Positions 1 to 11,329 of a stretch of 64,000 bases of DNA are shown here, piece by piece. The stretch's first letter is position 1. The number at the start of each line of letters is the position of its first letter. The stretch lies in the NCBI RefSeq assembly GCF_042477335.2, contig NC_091264.1, positions 34,969,386 through 35,033,385 on the forward strand, given 5' to 3'. Origin of the DNA: Ovis canadensis (taxonomy: Eukaryota; Chordata; Mammalia; Artiodactyla; Bovidae). Below the pieces are notes generated by a model, which saw nothing but the letters and a program-made list of their open reading frames with translations, had not been told where the DNA came from and did no database searches. The position numbers and the translations under genes are program-made.

Positions 1-150
1 TGTATAGTGTCAACTCCAATCTCCCAATTCCTCGCACTCGCCCCCTTACCTGCTTGGTATCCATACAGCTGTTATCTATGTCTGTGTCTCTATTTCTGCT
101 TTGCAAATAGGACTGCTTTACTTTAAGAATATATTCATTAGCTTATTTGT
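1..150 (-). repeat. L1 fragment (antisense), cut by window edge
   Basis: The sequence resembles the reverse complement of cetartiodactyl L1 3' UTR, with phrases such as CAATCTCCCA and GTGTCTCTATTTCTG that recur at 60.7 and 61.1 kb. It continues beyond the left edge. Confidence 0.55.
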
Positions 151-404
151 TTTTGCAAGATGAGTGGACCACACAGAGCAATGTCATCTCACTATGCAGA
201 TGGGAAATTTGAGACAGAAACATGAAGTGACTTCCCATACTGCCCCAAAACACAGACTGCTCCCACACTCTGGTAAATCTCCATAATAAATATACCTGGA
301 GATAGTTTCATCACCTCTTCTCTTCTCCTCCTGTTACCCATCCTCCACAGACTCCCAGAGGAACCCTTGAGAAAAATGTAAATCTACCAAGTCTTGCCTC
401 CACT

Positions 405-890
405 CAAGGCTACCCACTGCACTTGAAACAAAGTCCAAACTGCTCACCTCAGCCTCCAAGTCTCTGCCCGACCTGGATTCAGCCTCATGCCTCTGCCACC
501 TTCCTCCTTCCCTTCTGCAGACTCACCACCCTCAGCTCTGCCTGGACCAAATCAAGCTAGCTTCCAGCCCTGTGTGCCTGTGGTTCTCTCCACCAGAACT
601 GCCTGTCCATCCCTGAAGGCTCATCCTAAAGCCATCTCTCAGGAAAGTCTCTTTTAAAAACCCAGTCCAGAAGCCCATCACACATATATGCACACACACA
701 TACCAGTACTCTGTTACAGCATTTTTTCCCCATTTGCTTTAAAACATCTAGTCCTTTCCAAACTGACCTTGCTCATCCCTTGGTTCTAGAAAGTGAACTC
801 CATGAGAAAAGAGACCGCACTGTTATACTCACTGCCTGACATGTTGTTGGTGCTCAATAAAGATTTCTTGAGGTCAATGAAGGAATGAAT
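405..890 (+). repeat. LINE L2 3' portion
   Basis: A diverged L2: an AAGTCCAAACT-type body, then the characteristic 3' end with a GTTGGTGCTCAATAAAGATTT-like terminus and GAATGAATGAA tail at about 850-890. Confidence 0.6.
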
Positions 891-1905
891 GAAGTTTGTA
901 CTAGGAATCAACTAGCCCACTTAATTCAATTGATACCTATTTAGATAGCAGAGTTTTTCTTTCTCCTCAACTGCTATGTTTTTTTTTTAATTACAAGCTT
1001 ATATATATAGACTATTAGACTGTGTCTATTAGTGTGTTATGAGTCATCCCTGTAACGTGGAGCAAAGGACAGGACTCTGAACAGGTGCTTGGCTTCATAG
1101 AGAAAGGCAGTAAGAATCCACGGCCTGTCCCTTCAAACTACAAAGCTTTCTCAAAATTCTGGAAGTTCTGGTAAAAGGAAAGCCTACGTTTTCTGCATGT
1201 TCACAACCGTTTCATAGCAGTTACTGCTGACTGTACTTACATTTATATGTTTTTAAACTAGTTTCCTTACTGCTGAAAATACTGACAAATGGATATGATT
1301 AGCCTTTCTAAATAAGAAAAAGAGTTGCTTTCTTAGTGAAAGCAAAAAAAGAAAAAAAAAAGATCTAGAAATTCTGGAACAGTATGATTTTAGAGCTAAA
1401 TGTTCCCTTCAGCTTCTCTTCACTCCTTACTTTGTCTTCAGTGATCACGTTTATGGAAATTTCTCAATGTCTCAAGAAGTCTGGCCTCAGTTATCAAAAG
1501 GGTCTTGAAAAAAATTTCAGGCTGATCCTCCGAATGATCCTAAATAACCTCAGGATGGTCTTTGTTTTCAGGAAATATCCATTTTCTAAGATGTCAAGGT
1601 AAGGAATACAGACTCCTAACACCAGCTGGCATTCTCAGGGCCCACTCCAGTTGCCCAGGTACCTAGTTAGCTCTTTCCTTGATGCTCTACAGGGAGAGCC
1701 TCAAAGATGGTGGTAAATTGTATTGGATCACAAAGCTAACTGGGTGATGGAACACGTGTTCCTCGCCACTGAAGTTTAAAAGGTACAGATACACAGTGGA
1801 GGAGAAATGAGGAACCAGTTGCCCAGGGTTCTGCCTGCTGGAAACTCCTCCAGATGCTGGGCAAACTCTTTCACACCTCAGCGATAATTTCTCAGCTGTA
1901 AACGG
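891..1905. other. no gene recognised
   Basis: Anonymous, moderately AT-rich sequence with an A-rich tract near 1345-1365. A 72-codon ORF at 1384-1602 has no recognisable motif. A weak MIR remnant may lie at 1838-1905. Confidence 0.5.
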
Positions 1906-2096
1906 AGTGAAGTGAAAGTCGCTCAGTCAACTCTTAGAGATCCCATGGACTATACAGTCCATGGAATTCTCCAGGCCAGAATACTGGAGCGGATAGCCTT
2001 TCCCTTCTCCAGGGGATCTTCCCAACCCAGGGACTGAACCCGGGTCTCCCGCATTGCCCGCGGATTCTATACCAACTGAGCCACCAGGGAAGCCCG
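1906..2096 (-). repeat. Bov-tA SINE
   Basis: A full-length antisense copy, running from the Bov-A part (GTCGCTCAGTC) to the tRNA-Glu-derived head (CCACCAGGGAAGCCC). The family joins a tRNA-Glu promoter to a BovB-derived Bov-A unit and is specific to bovid-type ruminants. Confidence 0.9.
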
Positions 2097-2099
2097 CGG

Positions 2100-2780
2100 A
2101 AAAGGAGTGGCTGAACCAAAGTAATCACTGCCCCCTCAACTCCGCTAGCCCTTCACCCTCAACGGCTTGAGTAAGAAGGTCCATTTACACGAAAAGCATC
2201 ATCAGCTCAGCCGTGACAGGAGTTCTTGCACAAATGGCCGAGGATGGGGGTGATATTCAGCGCCGATATGCGACGAGTAGCAGAGACGGCGAGAAAAGGC
2301 CAAGTACGGGGCTCTCTCACCAGCTTCAGCAGGTCCACCAGAAAGCCCTTCGCGAGGAAATCGGAGAATGCTGGCAGCTCACCAGTGCCTTCTGGTGGCC
2401 AGAAAGCCATCCCTTTCCCATTTCCCTTCCCCTGCCCCTTCTCCTTCGTATGGTCCAGGCCAATACTTAATGCCCAGATCCCCGAGTTCGGTGTTAGCCC
2501 AAGACCACGTACTGTGGCTTCCGTAACTATCAACACTTTGAAGCAGTTCCAGCTCCTACTCAAAGAGACCAACCTCCTGGCTCAGCACTCTTACTGGGGT
2601 CAAAGGTAATTTTTGCAAGACTGATCTGTTAACATAAACCCGTCTAGAACCTGATCAGCTAAGTCCTTCAAGGGCAGCCACGCACCGCTCCCTCTTCCCT
2701 CCTCTCACCTCCGCAACCTTCCCGGGAAACACAGGTCTGAATGAAAGCCTGACCTTGTCGTTTTCAGAGATAGAAAGGTC
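2100..2780. other. non-repetitive segment with overlapping ORFs, unresolved
   Basis: I recognise no repeat. Overlapping ORFs of 85-127 codons run on both strands (2207-2609), none resembling a family I can name. Even base composition and open frames on both strands suggest chance or an unidentified retrocopy remnant. Confidence 0.4.
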
Positions 2781-3010
2781 TACGAGAGGCTCCAGGGGGT
2801 GAAGGGAAAGAGAATATATTCCCTGCTTTCTAGTTCCGTTGGCTTAAAAAAAAAAGCCTCTCCCTTATTCAGGGTATCGCAGCCTAGAACTCTTGAGTTG
2901 TCCCTAGTGTGTGAGGGAGTCGAGGCGGGACCGCTTTGTTTTTCTGATTCTGGTCTTACGCAGCTTCTCAGCACTGGGCTCCGGAAGGAGCAACACTCCC
3001 CCAGAGGGAG

Positions 3011-3139
3011 GGTGTGTGTGTGTGTGTGTGTGTGTGGATTCCCTCTCAGTTCCAAATTAAAGGTCTGGGAGAACTGAATTCAAATTCCATCACCCTCCTG
3101 TGTGTGTGTGTGTGCGTGTGTGTGTGCGTGTGCGTGTGT

Positions 3140-3188
<49 letters not shown>

Positions 3189-3246
3189 CCCTCTCAGTTC
3201 CAAATTAAAGGTCTGGGAGAACTGAATTCAAATTCCATCACCCTCC
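3011..3246. repeat. (TG)n microsatellite with duplicated 60-bp flank
   Basis: A first (TG)n tract (3012-3036) is followed by a 60-bp unit (3039-3098). A longer TG/CG-interrupted tract (about 3099-3186) and a second, identical 60-bp unit (3187-3246) follow. Confidence 0.95.
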
Positions 3247-3429
3247 CCGCAAAGATCCAGCGCTGCTAGGAGGGCGGCGGGGACCGTGAGTCCAGCTCCA
3301 GCCTGGGGGTGAGTGCGGGTTGAGTCCCAGTCCCCCAACCTCCAGCACCCACATCGTCCCATCCCTATCTTCCCAGCGCACCAGCCTCCCCAGCACCCCC
3401 ATTTTCCCATTCACCCCATCCTCCTATCC

Positions 3430-3890
3430 CCCAACATCCCAGCCACCCACCCTCACCCCACCCCCAGCCCGCGGCCGCACGGGGCTCCGGCCCGCCCGGG
3501 GGTCCCTCCTCACCCGGACGCCACGGTGAACTGCTCGCGGGAACCGGGACAAGGCTTTATGATCCCGCCTGCTGCCTGCTGGCTCCCAGCACTGCTGGCT
3601 CTGTCGCCCGCAGGCACCGCGTCACCGCGGCCGCGGGGCCGGGGCGGGGGGCTGCGCGCCGGCTTTGCGCACGTTCAGCTCCGGGCGGTCTGCTGGCCCC
3701 GACCCTGGCCTGCCCAGGCGCCGCGGGAGGAGGGACGGGGAGGAGCTGTGTGGCCGCCGGCCTCCCACCGATCGGGGCGCTGGGACTGGCGAGCTCCGCG
3801 CACACCGCACACCCCCAGGGCTTGGAGTCCGCAAGCTGGACCCACGGATGAATTTCCCTCTACCCCCTACCCCCCGGGGACCTACCCCCA
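3430..3890. promoter_or_regulatory. CpG island, candidate PLA2G7 promoter
   Basis: A dense run of CG dinucleotides and G/C blocks includes two GCGGCCGC-like sites, a GGGGCGGGG GC box near 3643 and CGCGCC runs, in otherwise CpG-poor DNA. This is the only clear CpG island in the window. In human, PLA2G7 starts roughly 10 kb upstream of ANKRD66 and runs in the opposite direction, so a minus-strand PLA2G7 promoter is the leading inference. A plus-strand GTGAGT donor also occurs at 3309-3314. Long ORFs here on both strands are low-complexity Pro/Arg/Gly readings of GC-rich DNA and are not called as genes. Confidence 0.6.
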
Positions 3891-4433
3891 CGTGTAGAGG
3901 GCAGGTGTTGCATCCCCGCTTCCTATTCTCAGCCTCTATTCTGATCAGACCTTTCCCAGTTTCATTAACTCCTTGTTTTGTTTATTTCACTGAGTCCCTG
4001 GCTGCTCTTTCCATCTGCGATCCGCAATGCCCCGCGTATCCCGCTTTCCCCTCGGTAGTATTAGCGTATTGGACGCCAACTCAGAACTTATGTGGAAGAT
4101 GCTTCGGCTTGGAAGACCCGCCCCTGAGTTAGTTTCATTTCTCTGCGTAAATACAGTGAAGGGCAATCAGTAAGAGCTTTTATTGGGGGAAACGGAGTTA
4201 AAAGGAGCCATCCCAGTTCATGGGGTTTAACCGAAATCCCTTCCTTTCAATGCTTTCTCCTCAATCCACTTTCTAACTTAATACTATTCATTTAAAGCTT
4301 CAGTGAGAGACGCAGAGAAAATAATTTGAAATTCATGAGCAGTTAATTCTTTGTATTTTTTATTTTTGGCAAGGTTGACAGGTCTGTAGATGAAATTTAT
4401 TTAGTTTTTTATTTTAGGAGGACTCTGAATAAG
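3891..4433. other. no gene recognised
   Basis: Sequence 3' of the CpG island, becoming AT-rich. No repeat or exon is assigned. Confidence 0.5.
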
Positions 4434-4585
4434 ATGGGTTCGGTCCCTGGATCGGGAAGATCCCCTGGAGAAAGAAACGGCAACCCACTCCAGTATTCTT
4501 ACCTGAAAAATCCCATGGACAGAGGAGCCTGGCAGGCTACCATCCATAGTGTGGAAGAGTGGAACACGACTGAATTGATGTAGTA
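4434..4585 (+). repeat. Bov-tA SINE, 5' truncated
   Basis: Begins within the tRNA-derived part (GGTCCCTGGATCGGGAAGAT) and runs through CCCACTCCAGTATTCTT to a diverged tail. Confidence 0.85.
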
Positions 4586-4649
4586 CACACACACTGGATA
4601 AGAAGGCATGGATTATAGTTCCTTTCTCATGCTTATTAGTGGCCGTGAA

Positions 4650-4820
4650 TTTCAGCATGTTCTTTATCCTATTTGCTTCTCAGTTTCCTCATCAGTAAAG
4701 TGGAGCTAATCAAAATACATTAGTCAGAGGCACCTTGTGAAAATGAAATGGAAATATATATGAAATACTTAGGACAGAACCTGGCATGGGAGAAGCATTC
4801 ACACTGGTATTTAACAGTAT
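4650..4820 (+). repeat. MIR
   Basis: The MIR core TTTGCTTCTCAGTTTCCTCA is followed by a degraded CTGGCATG-type 3' part. Confidence 0.5.
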
Positions 4821-5236
4821 TATCTTTAAAGAAGTTGTGACACTTAAATCTAACAATAGATGCAAATTTAAATTAACCTATCTCAGCCTAGTGACAATTT
4901 CCTGTACTTCCTGGAATAAACTCCTATGATACAAACTGCCCCAGAATATTAATCTAAAAGGGAACATGATACCCTACTCAAGAGGTCTCTCAGGACCTCT
5001 TCCCTTTGCCCTTAAGACTGGGTGAAGATTTGGAAGACAAAATCAGAAGATTCATCATCACACCTAAAAAGGCGGTGGGCTTTGAAAGCAGGTCTTGAAG
5101 GCTAGTATGAAATAGTTTATTTCTTTGTTCAGTGCCAGCTCTATGCCTTCTCTCATTGTAATCAGATCACACTCTCTGAGGATGTTAGAGTGGCTAGCAT
5201 TTAGCAGGCTAACATCCTAAGAAGGTTTCCAATGTA

Positions 5237-5422
5237 GGGGTGCCAGATTCAGTAAATGAAACACAGGACACCCCATTAAATTTGAATTTCAGACAAACCA
5301 CAAAAAGGTTTTAGTATAAGTCGATTGCATGCAATATTTGAAACCTACTTATACTTAAAATTATGTGTTATTTGTTTGAAATTCAAATTTAACTAGGCTT
5401 CCTATAGTTTTTCTGGCAACCC
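5237..5422. mobile_element. palindromic nonautonomous DNA transposon (MITE)
   Basis: Ends GGGGTGCCAGATT and TCTGGCAACCC are inverted. Interior arms also pair (AAATTTGAATTTCAGA at about 5280 with TTTGAAATTCAAATTTA at about 5377). The element is flanked by TA on both sides (5235-5236, 5423-5424), consistent with a Tc/mariner-type MITE. Family not identified. Confidence 0.7.
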
Positions 5423-5544
5423 TAGTCCAGTGAAATGAATAAATAAGCCTCAGATTCCAAAAGGATGGCAAGTCAACATAGACATACAGATTATAAGGTG
5501 GGTCTGATAAGGGTTTTGTTTTTGTTTTTAATATAAGAGCTCAA

Positions 5545-5785
5545 AGAATTAAAAAAATAATATTTTTGGCCATGCTATGAGGCATGCAAGATCTTAGTTC
5601 CCCAACCCAGGATTGAACCCTCACCCCCTGCAGTGCACCAGCCCCTAGCCATGCCGTGCCATGCTAAGTCAGTAGTGTCCAACTCTGTGTGACCCTATGG
5701 ACGATAGCCTTCCAGGATCCTTGTCCTTGGATTCCTCAGGTAAGAATACTAGAGTGGGTTGCTAGACCCCCAGGGAAGTCCCTTA
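5545..5785 (-). repeat. CHR-type SINE interrupted by Bov-tA piece
   Basis: An antisense CHR-like body (TTGGCCATGC, CTTAGTTCCCCAACC) is split at about 5652-5765 by an antisense Bov-A segment (GTGTCCAACTCTGTGTGACC). It then ends in CCCAGGGAAGTCCC. Confidence 0.7.
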
Positions 5786-5898
5786 TTTTTGTTTTGATGT
5801 GGTGAAAAAAATTCACTTCTGTTTATAAATTGATTCTGTTTTGAGCTGTTTTGCCGTGTCTTACCTTTTCATTCTTACTTCCATTTCTCATTAACATA

Positions 5899-6177
5899 GC
5901 TGCTGCTACTGCTGCTAAGTCGCTTCAGTCGTGTCAGACTCTGTGCGACCCCACAGATGGCAGCCCACCAGGCTCCCCCGTCCCTGGGATTCTCCAGGCA
6001 AGAACACTGGAGTGGGTTGCCATTTCCTTCTTCAATGCATGAAAGTGAAAAGTGAATGTGAAGTCGCTCGGTCATGTCTGACTCTTAGCGACCCCATGGA
6101 CTGTAGCCCACCAGGCTCCTCCGTCCATGGGATTCTCCAGGCAAGAGTGCTGGAGTGGGGTGCCATTGCCTTCTCTG
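5899..6177 (-). repeat. Bov-A2 SINE (dimer)
   Basis: An antisense Bov-A2: GCTGCTACTGCTGCTAAGTC start, first Bov-A unit, ATGCATGAAAGTGAAAAGTG linker and second unit ending CCATTGCCTTCTCTGC. Confidence 0.93.
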
Positions 6178-7645
6178 CATTAACACAGCAGTGCTTCTTA
6201 ACTCTGATGACTGTATCTTCAATCAAGATATTGGAATAAATAGTAATAATGTACTCAGTAGTGTTTTCAAACAGTGTTTATTGAGGGCAAACTGTATATT
6301 AGGTACCATTTCAAGGATGACTAGCCCTGGAGGCTAAGGAAATGACACCATAGTGAGCCAGCCTATGTAGGTAAGTCCAGGACTGTGAGGTTTCTGAGAA
6401 GTGAGTTTTTAATTCTCCTTGGAAGGGGTGGGAAGTGAAAGGTATGCTTACTGCACAGGATCCACGGAAAAGAGACTGTGATGCAGATAAGCGGAGGAGG
6501 GAAGTCCCTGGGTGATGGCTGTGCCTTGGCCTAGAAACTAACCCATCCTGATTAAAGCAGTGAAACTGGAGGGAACAATGGGATTCAATAAAACTGAAAG
6601 TGTATAACTGGAAACTTGGAAATCTTTGAGTCCCGTAGAAGATAACAGAATGTAGAAGAAAAAAAAAAAAAGTTAAATTACTTAAATTTAAAATTAAAAC
6701 TTATCCCTGCTGGAGAGAGTGCACATTTTCCATCTCTGTCTGCAGTGATTTCACATGGATGGCTTGAAATCATCACAGTGAGAACCTCATGTTATAGGAA
6801 TTAGCAAACACTACAAAATGTGATCTTTGTCCCCTCTAGAGAGCCAGCACACCTCTGAGTGGCTAGCTATACTGGCCTGAAGCTCAATTGTGGAGACCTG
6901 GACAGAAGTCGTTTATTAGGAGATAAAAGTACTGAGAATATGCACGGAATTGGCACAGAGGGTTTACACAGAACAGAAGCAGAAGATAAAATTCCCAGTA
7001 ACATCACATTCATGGAAGAAGATAGGAGGAAGAGATGGTGGTGAATGAAAAGGAGAGGTTGGTTAAAGTGAGGATAGAAAATGGGAAAGAGAAGCTTTGC
7101 AGAAGTCAAGAGAGAAAGGAGTTTTAAAAATATGATTGACATGGTTGATTAAACAGAACGGACTAAAGCAAGGGCTATGAGATTTCCCATTTAGGAAGGT
7201 CTTGTTAACCCTTAAATCAACTTGAGTATAGTAGAGCAGTGAAGGCAGGGGGTCAGTAAGGTAAAGAGATGAGGATACGAAGATAATATGTGTAGACTTT
7301 TAAGACAGTTAATGGAAAACAAAAGAAAAGACATATGGCGACAGTGTGAGTGAAAGCAAAAACGAGGAGAGTGAAAATCTGGGGGATGGTCAGGAGATCT
7401 GCCCGAGGATGCTGGACGTTTTCTGAGCCCTGAGGTGACTGGAATCCACTCCTTAGCCATAGAGGCAGTCTGTTGAACTTTCTGAAGGAAAGTTTGCCAG
7501 ACTAGAAACTAGGCCAGAGAGGAGGATTACATGGGCCTGGACCTGGGAGAGCAAATTAGCCAGAGTCAGTGAAGAAAGGAAGGGATTGATGTTAATGTAG
7601 AAATACGGAATTTTTAGATAGAGATCTAAACAAAACAAAGGAGAC
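6178..7645. other. no gene recognised
   Basis: Anonymous sequence with an A tract at 6657-6671. Several ORFs of 60-91 codons lack any recognisable domain. Part may be an old, unidentified LTR. Confidence 0.5.
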
Positions 7646-7919
7646 AATATCAAATATGAGGGTTCCTTCATAACCCCAACCTCATTAGGTAATTATTTAA
7701 CAATGTGGTGCATATTTTTCAGATATCTTTCCAGAGGTAAATGCAGTAATTAAGAGGGCTGTGTCAGACAGACCTGGGCTCCAATCAGTTCTACCTTTAT
7801 TAGCTCAAAGGCCTAGGGCAATTTACAGACTTGTAACCCCTCTAACTGAGGGGTTAAATAATTGTTAAATAATTACCTAATGAGGTTCGGGTTATGAGGG
7901 AACCCTCATATTCGATATT
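7646..7919. repeat. 59-bp inverted repeat around 156-bp spacer
   Basis: The arms 7646-7704 and 7861-7919 are reverse complements with 3 mismatches in 59. The spacer (7705-7860) holds MIR sequence. The right arm abuts a Bov-tA SINE. Confidence 0.95.
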
Positions 7920-8235
7920 TTCCCTTGTGGCTCAGCTGGTAAAGAAACTGCCTGTCATGCCGGAGACCTGGGTTCCATCCCTGGGTTGGGAAGATCCCAT
8001 GGAGAAGGGAAAGGCTACCCACTCCAGTATTCTGGCCTGGAGAATTCCATGGATTGTATAGTCTATGGAGTTGCAAAGAGTTGGACACAAATGAGTGACT
8101 TTCACTTCACTTTCACTTCCTAATCTGTGAAATACAAATAATAACAACATCTATATCACAGGAGTTCAATGACTATTAAAAGAGATGATGCATGTAAATT
8201 GCATTGAACAATATTTTGCAAGCATAGTGAGCACT
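7740..8235 (+). repeat. MIR split by inverted duplicate and Bov-tA
   Basis: MIR 5' half at 7740-7850 (AGACCTGGGCTCCAATC ... CCCCTCTAACTGAG). The 3' half resumes at about 8115 (TTCCTAATCTGTGAAATAC). Everything between is inserted. Confidence 0.7.
7922..8114 (+). repeat. Bov-tA SINE
   Basis: From TTGTGGCTCAGCTGGTAAAG to a GTGACTTTCACTTC tail, lacking the first bases of the tRNA head. It sits in the MIR next to the inverted repeat. Confidence 0.9.
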
Positions 8236-8410
8236 TGATATTTAGATGTATGCCTAGATATCTATACATCTGTATACACATATGTATGTATACACATGCA
8301 CCTAAGGGAAAGAGAATTCATATCTATACGACCACACTACACACACACACAAACGCACATATACAGCTTCAGGAAAAAGAATTCATATCTGCATGTCTAC
8401 ACACATACCA
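8236..8410. repeat. TATG/CACA-rich simple repeat
   Basis: Low-complexity runs of TATGTATG and ACACACAC. Confidence 0.6.
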
Positions 8411-9230
8411 GGAATAACATGGATAACCAGGAAAAACTGAAAACTATTGGTCATTTCAGTGGGTTGGAGGAACCTACCCTGAGGCAGAGTGACAGAAATG
8501 GGAAGGTAGACGGTTGCAGTAAGAGAATGGAATTTGAAGCTCAGTAGTCAGAGGTGACGCCCTTCCAGAAGATACCAGGTCTCAAACACCCATGCCTCTA
8601 AATTTCAAAAGTGGAGAGAATACAAAGAATTTTTTATTCAGTATTTTAGCCAATTTCCAAAGTCATGATCCAATGCCAGGCTTAGCCATCCTTCCTCCTT
8701 GGCAGTGTCTTAATACCTTCTGTAGACTTGACTGATTTATGGACTCTTAGAACTATGGATGTTACAACTGACTTGTTTGTATCCATTCAGTAAATATACT
8801 CTGATTTGCCAAACCGGTCTCCAGGACATTTTTGCTTGCTCCAGTCATTGATAACACCCCTACTAAACTCAGTCAAGATATAGGAGGCTTTGTACTAAGT
8901 CCAAGACACCTGGTTTCTCTCAGTGACACTATGATTCATAGTCACTTGACTCTCTTATCCAGCTGCCAAGTTATCTGATTCTGCACTTACAGTGTCATCA
9001 ATTTCTCCTTCCCATTTCCACAGCTACCACCCTAATCAAGTCCTTAAAATCTCTGTCCTTGGCAATTACAAAATGTCTCTTTTGTTTGCTTGAGTTATAG
9101 GCACTCATTCAACTAATCTAAATTCAATGTATATTCTTTTAAGCTTTTTGTCATAAAACAAATGATACATATAAACTACATTATTGGTCATTTTTGTAAT
9201 ATTCTATTTTAACTTAGCAGTATAATACTA
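8411..9230. other. no gene recognised
   Basis: Anonymous AT-rich DNA. No exon or named repeat is assigned. Confidence 0.5.
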
Positions 9231-9435
9231 GGTCTTCTCTGGTAGCTCAGTGGTAAAGAATCTGCCTTTCAATGCAGGAGATGTGGGTTCCATGGGTTGG
9301 AAGATCCCTTGAAGGAGGAAAAGACAACCCACTCCAGTACTCTTACCTGGGAAATCCCATGGACAGAGGAACCTGGTGGGCTACAGTCCATGGGGTCACA
9401 AAAGAGTCAGACATGACTTAGCAACTAAACAACAA
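9231..9435 (+). repeat. Bov-tA SINE
   Basis: Head GGTCTTCTCTGGTAGCTCAG, body CCCACTCCAGTACTCTTACC, and an AACAACAACA-like tail. Confidence 0.9.
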
Positions 9436-9543
9436 CAGTATAATACTAACTTTTTAGCAAGCTAATAAATACACATATACAGTATCGTTTAAAAAGGGTG
9501 TATATTATTTTGCCTCATAATGAAAATCTGGAAAGCTGTGTTT

Positions 9544-9903
9544 CAGTTCAGTTCAGTCACTCAGTCGTGTCCGACTCTTTGCAACCCCATGAATCACAGC
9601 ACGCCAAGCCTCCCTGTCCATCACCAACTCCCGGAGTTCACTCAGACTCACGTCCATCGAGTCAGTGATGCCATCCAGCCATCTCATCCTTTGTCGTCCC
9701 CTTCTTCTCCTGCCCCCAATCCCTCCCAGCATCAAAGTCTTTTCCAATGAGTCAACTCTTTGCATGAGGTGGCCAAAGTCCTGGAGTTTCAGCTTTAGCA
9801 TCATTCCTTCCAAAGAAATCCCAGGGTTGATCTCCTTCAGAATGGACTGGCTGGATCTCCCTGCAGTCCAAGGGACTCTCAAGAGTCTTCTCCAACACCG
9901 CAG
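9544..9903 (-). mobile_element. BovB LINE 3' fragment
   Basis: An antisense 5'-truncated BovB. It starts with the complement of the (GAACT)n tail. The minus strand encodes the end of ORF2 ([20 protein letters not shown]). Confidence 0.92.
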
Positions 9904-10981
9904 TTTAATACCTTTTTATTAGAAAACTAGGTTATTTATAATTCATAGTTTTTGAAATAGCACTTCTGTGCACATTCTTAAAGTTAAATTTTGTACATGT
10001 TTTTAATGATTTCTTTGTGATGAATCCCTAGCAATACATTTTCTCAAAGTATATGCATTTTTAAAGCCTTCTAACTTTCTCCTTCTTCTATGGGTGCCCT
10101 CCCCCCAGAAGACATTATACCACCTTGTGACAAAATTACTTCTCTAAAAATGTTGGACTTGTAATCATCTTACTTCCCCATTCAGAAACTGTCAATGGTT
10201 TCTATTGTGCACAGGGAGAAATGAGGTCCAGATGTCCTGATGTGGCGTTTGTGGCCTTCCAGGATCTGGCCTCAAACTCCTTTTCATTTAGGTCTTTCAC
10301 TTTTTACACAGTCATTCTGGTCTCCATGCTGGGGTATTGCTTTTACTTGTAGAATCTTGTCCTTCTGATCTGGATCCTGACAAGAAGTATGTATCATCCT
10401 CAAACTGGTTTATTTGATGGGTGTTTGATAAAGTGGCTGTTTCTAAAAGTGAAAGCAGGTTTAGGGAACGCGACAAGGCATCCTGCAATGCCTCTTTAGA
10501 CACCCTGGGCCTGAACGAGCAATGGGAGAGACTTCCTTAAGGGAATTGAGCCTGAGGCAGGCCTACAGGAGGTGACAGGGAAGATGAAATGTCTGGACAA
10601 AGGCTACTCAGTGGAAGTGAAGTCCATACAAACGTCAGCCTACGATGAAGCTACAAAGACCCACATACAAGTTGTGCAGAAACAGGAGAGGCTGAGAGCA
10701 GAACTACAGCTGTGTCTCTGAAGGTGGTCTCTGAAGGATACACGATGGCAAATTAGCACCTTAGAGAAAACAAGCCAGTCTGCAAATCTTCTCTCCCTAG
10801 AACAAGCTTTCATAAATCTCACCCTGGATTGGCACACATTTCCAGCTTATGCTGATCAGCAGAAAAGCTGGAATCCTAGACCCAGCACATCCTTCTCTTC
10901 TTGATCCTAGGGATGGTCCCAGATGTCAACCAAGTTCCTGCTCCCTAACAAAGAGACCCCAGGAAAGCTCCTAGAATACAT
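9904..10981. other. mostly unassigned; possible L2 at 10180-10330
   Basis: The phrase GGCCTTCCAGGATCTGGCCT is L2-like. The rest contains no repeat or exon I can name. Confidence 0.4.
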
Positions 10982-11167
10982 GTGTGTGCTTAATCACTCA
11001 GTCATGCTGACTCTTTTGTGACCCCATGGACTACAGCTTGCCAGGCTCCTCTGTCCATGGAATTCCCCAGGACATGCCCTCCTCCAGGGGATCTTCCTAA
11101 CCTAAGGATCAAACCCAAGTCTCCTACATTGGCAGGCAGATTATTTAACCACTGCACCACTAGGGAC
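10982..11167 (-). repeat. Bov-tA SINE
   Basis: An antisense, diverged copy, from AATCACTCAGTCATGCTGAC to CACTAGGGACCGCC. Confidence 0.88.
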
Positions 11168-11329
11168 CGCCATGAAAGCTCCTACAAGCTGGTTATAGGA
11201 GGAAGGGAACACGTGATCCAGAATTCACAAATGAACCCTGACTCTCACCCTCCCCGGCCTGAGTGCAAGGAACACCAGAACTTCCCAGAGATCTAGATTC
11301 TGACAATAACACCACTAGGTACTGAGTCT

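Noticed and set aside
3014..3208. Val/Cys-rich ORFs across the TG tracts
   Set aside because: Translation of a dinucleotide repeat.
3313..4132. Pro/Arg-rich ORFs of 69-194 codons in the CpG island
   Set aside because: Open frames are expected in GC-rich DNA with few stops. They occur on both strands and lack domains.
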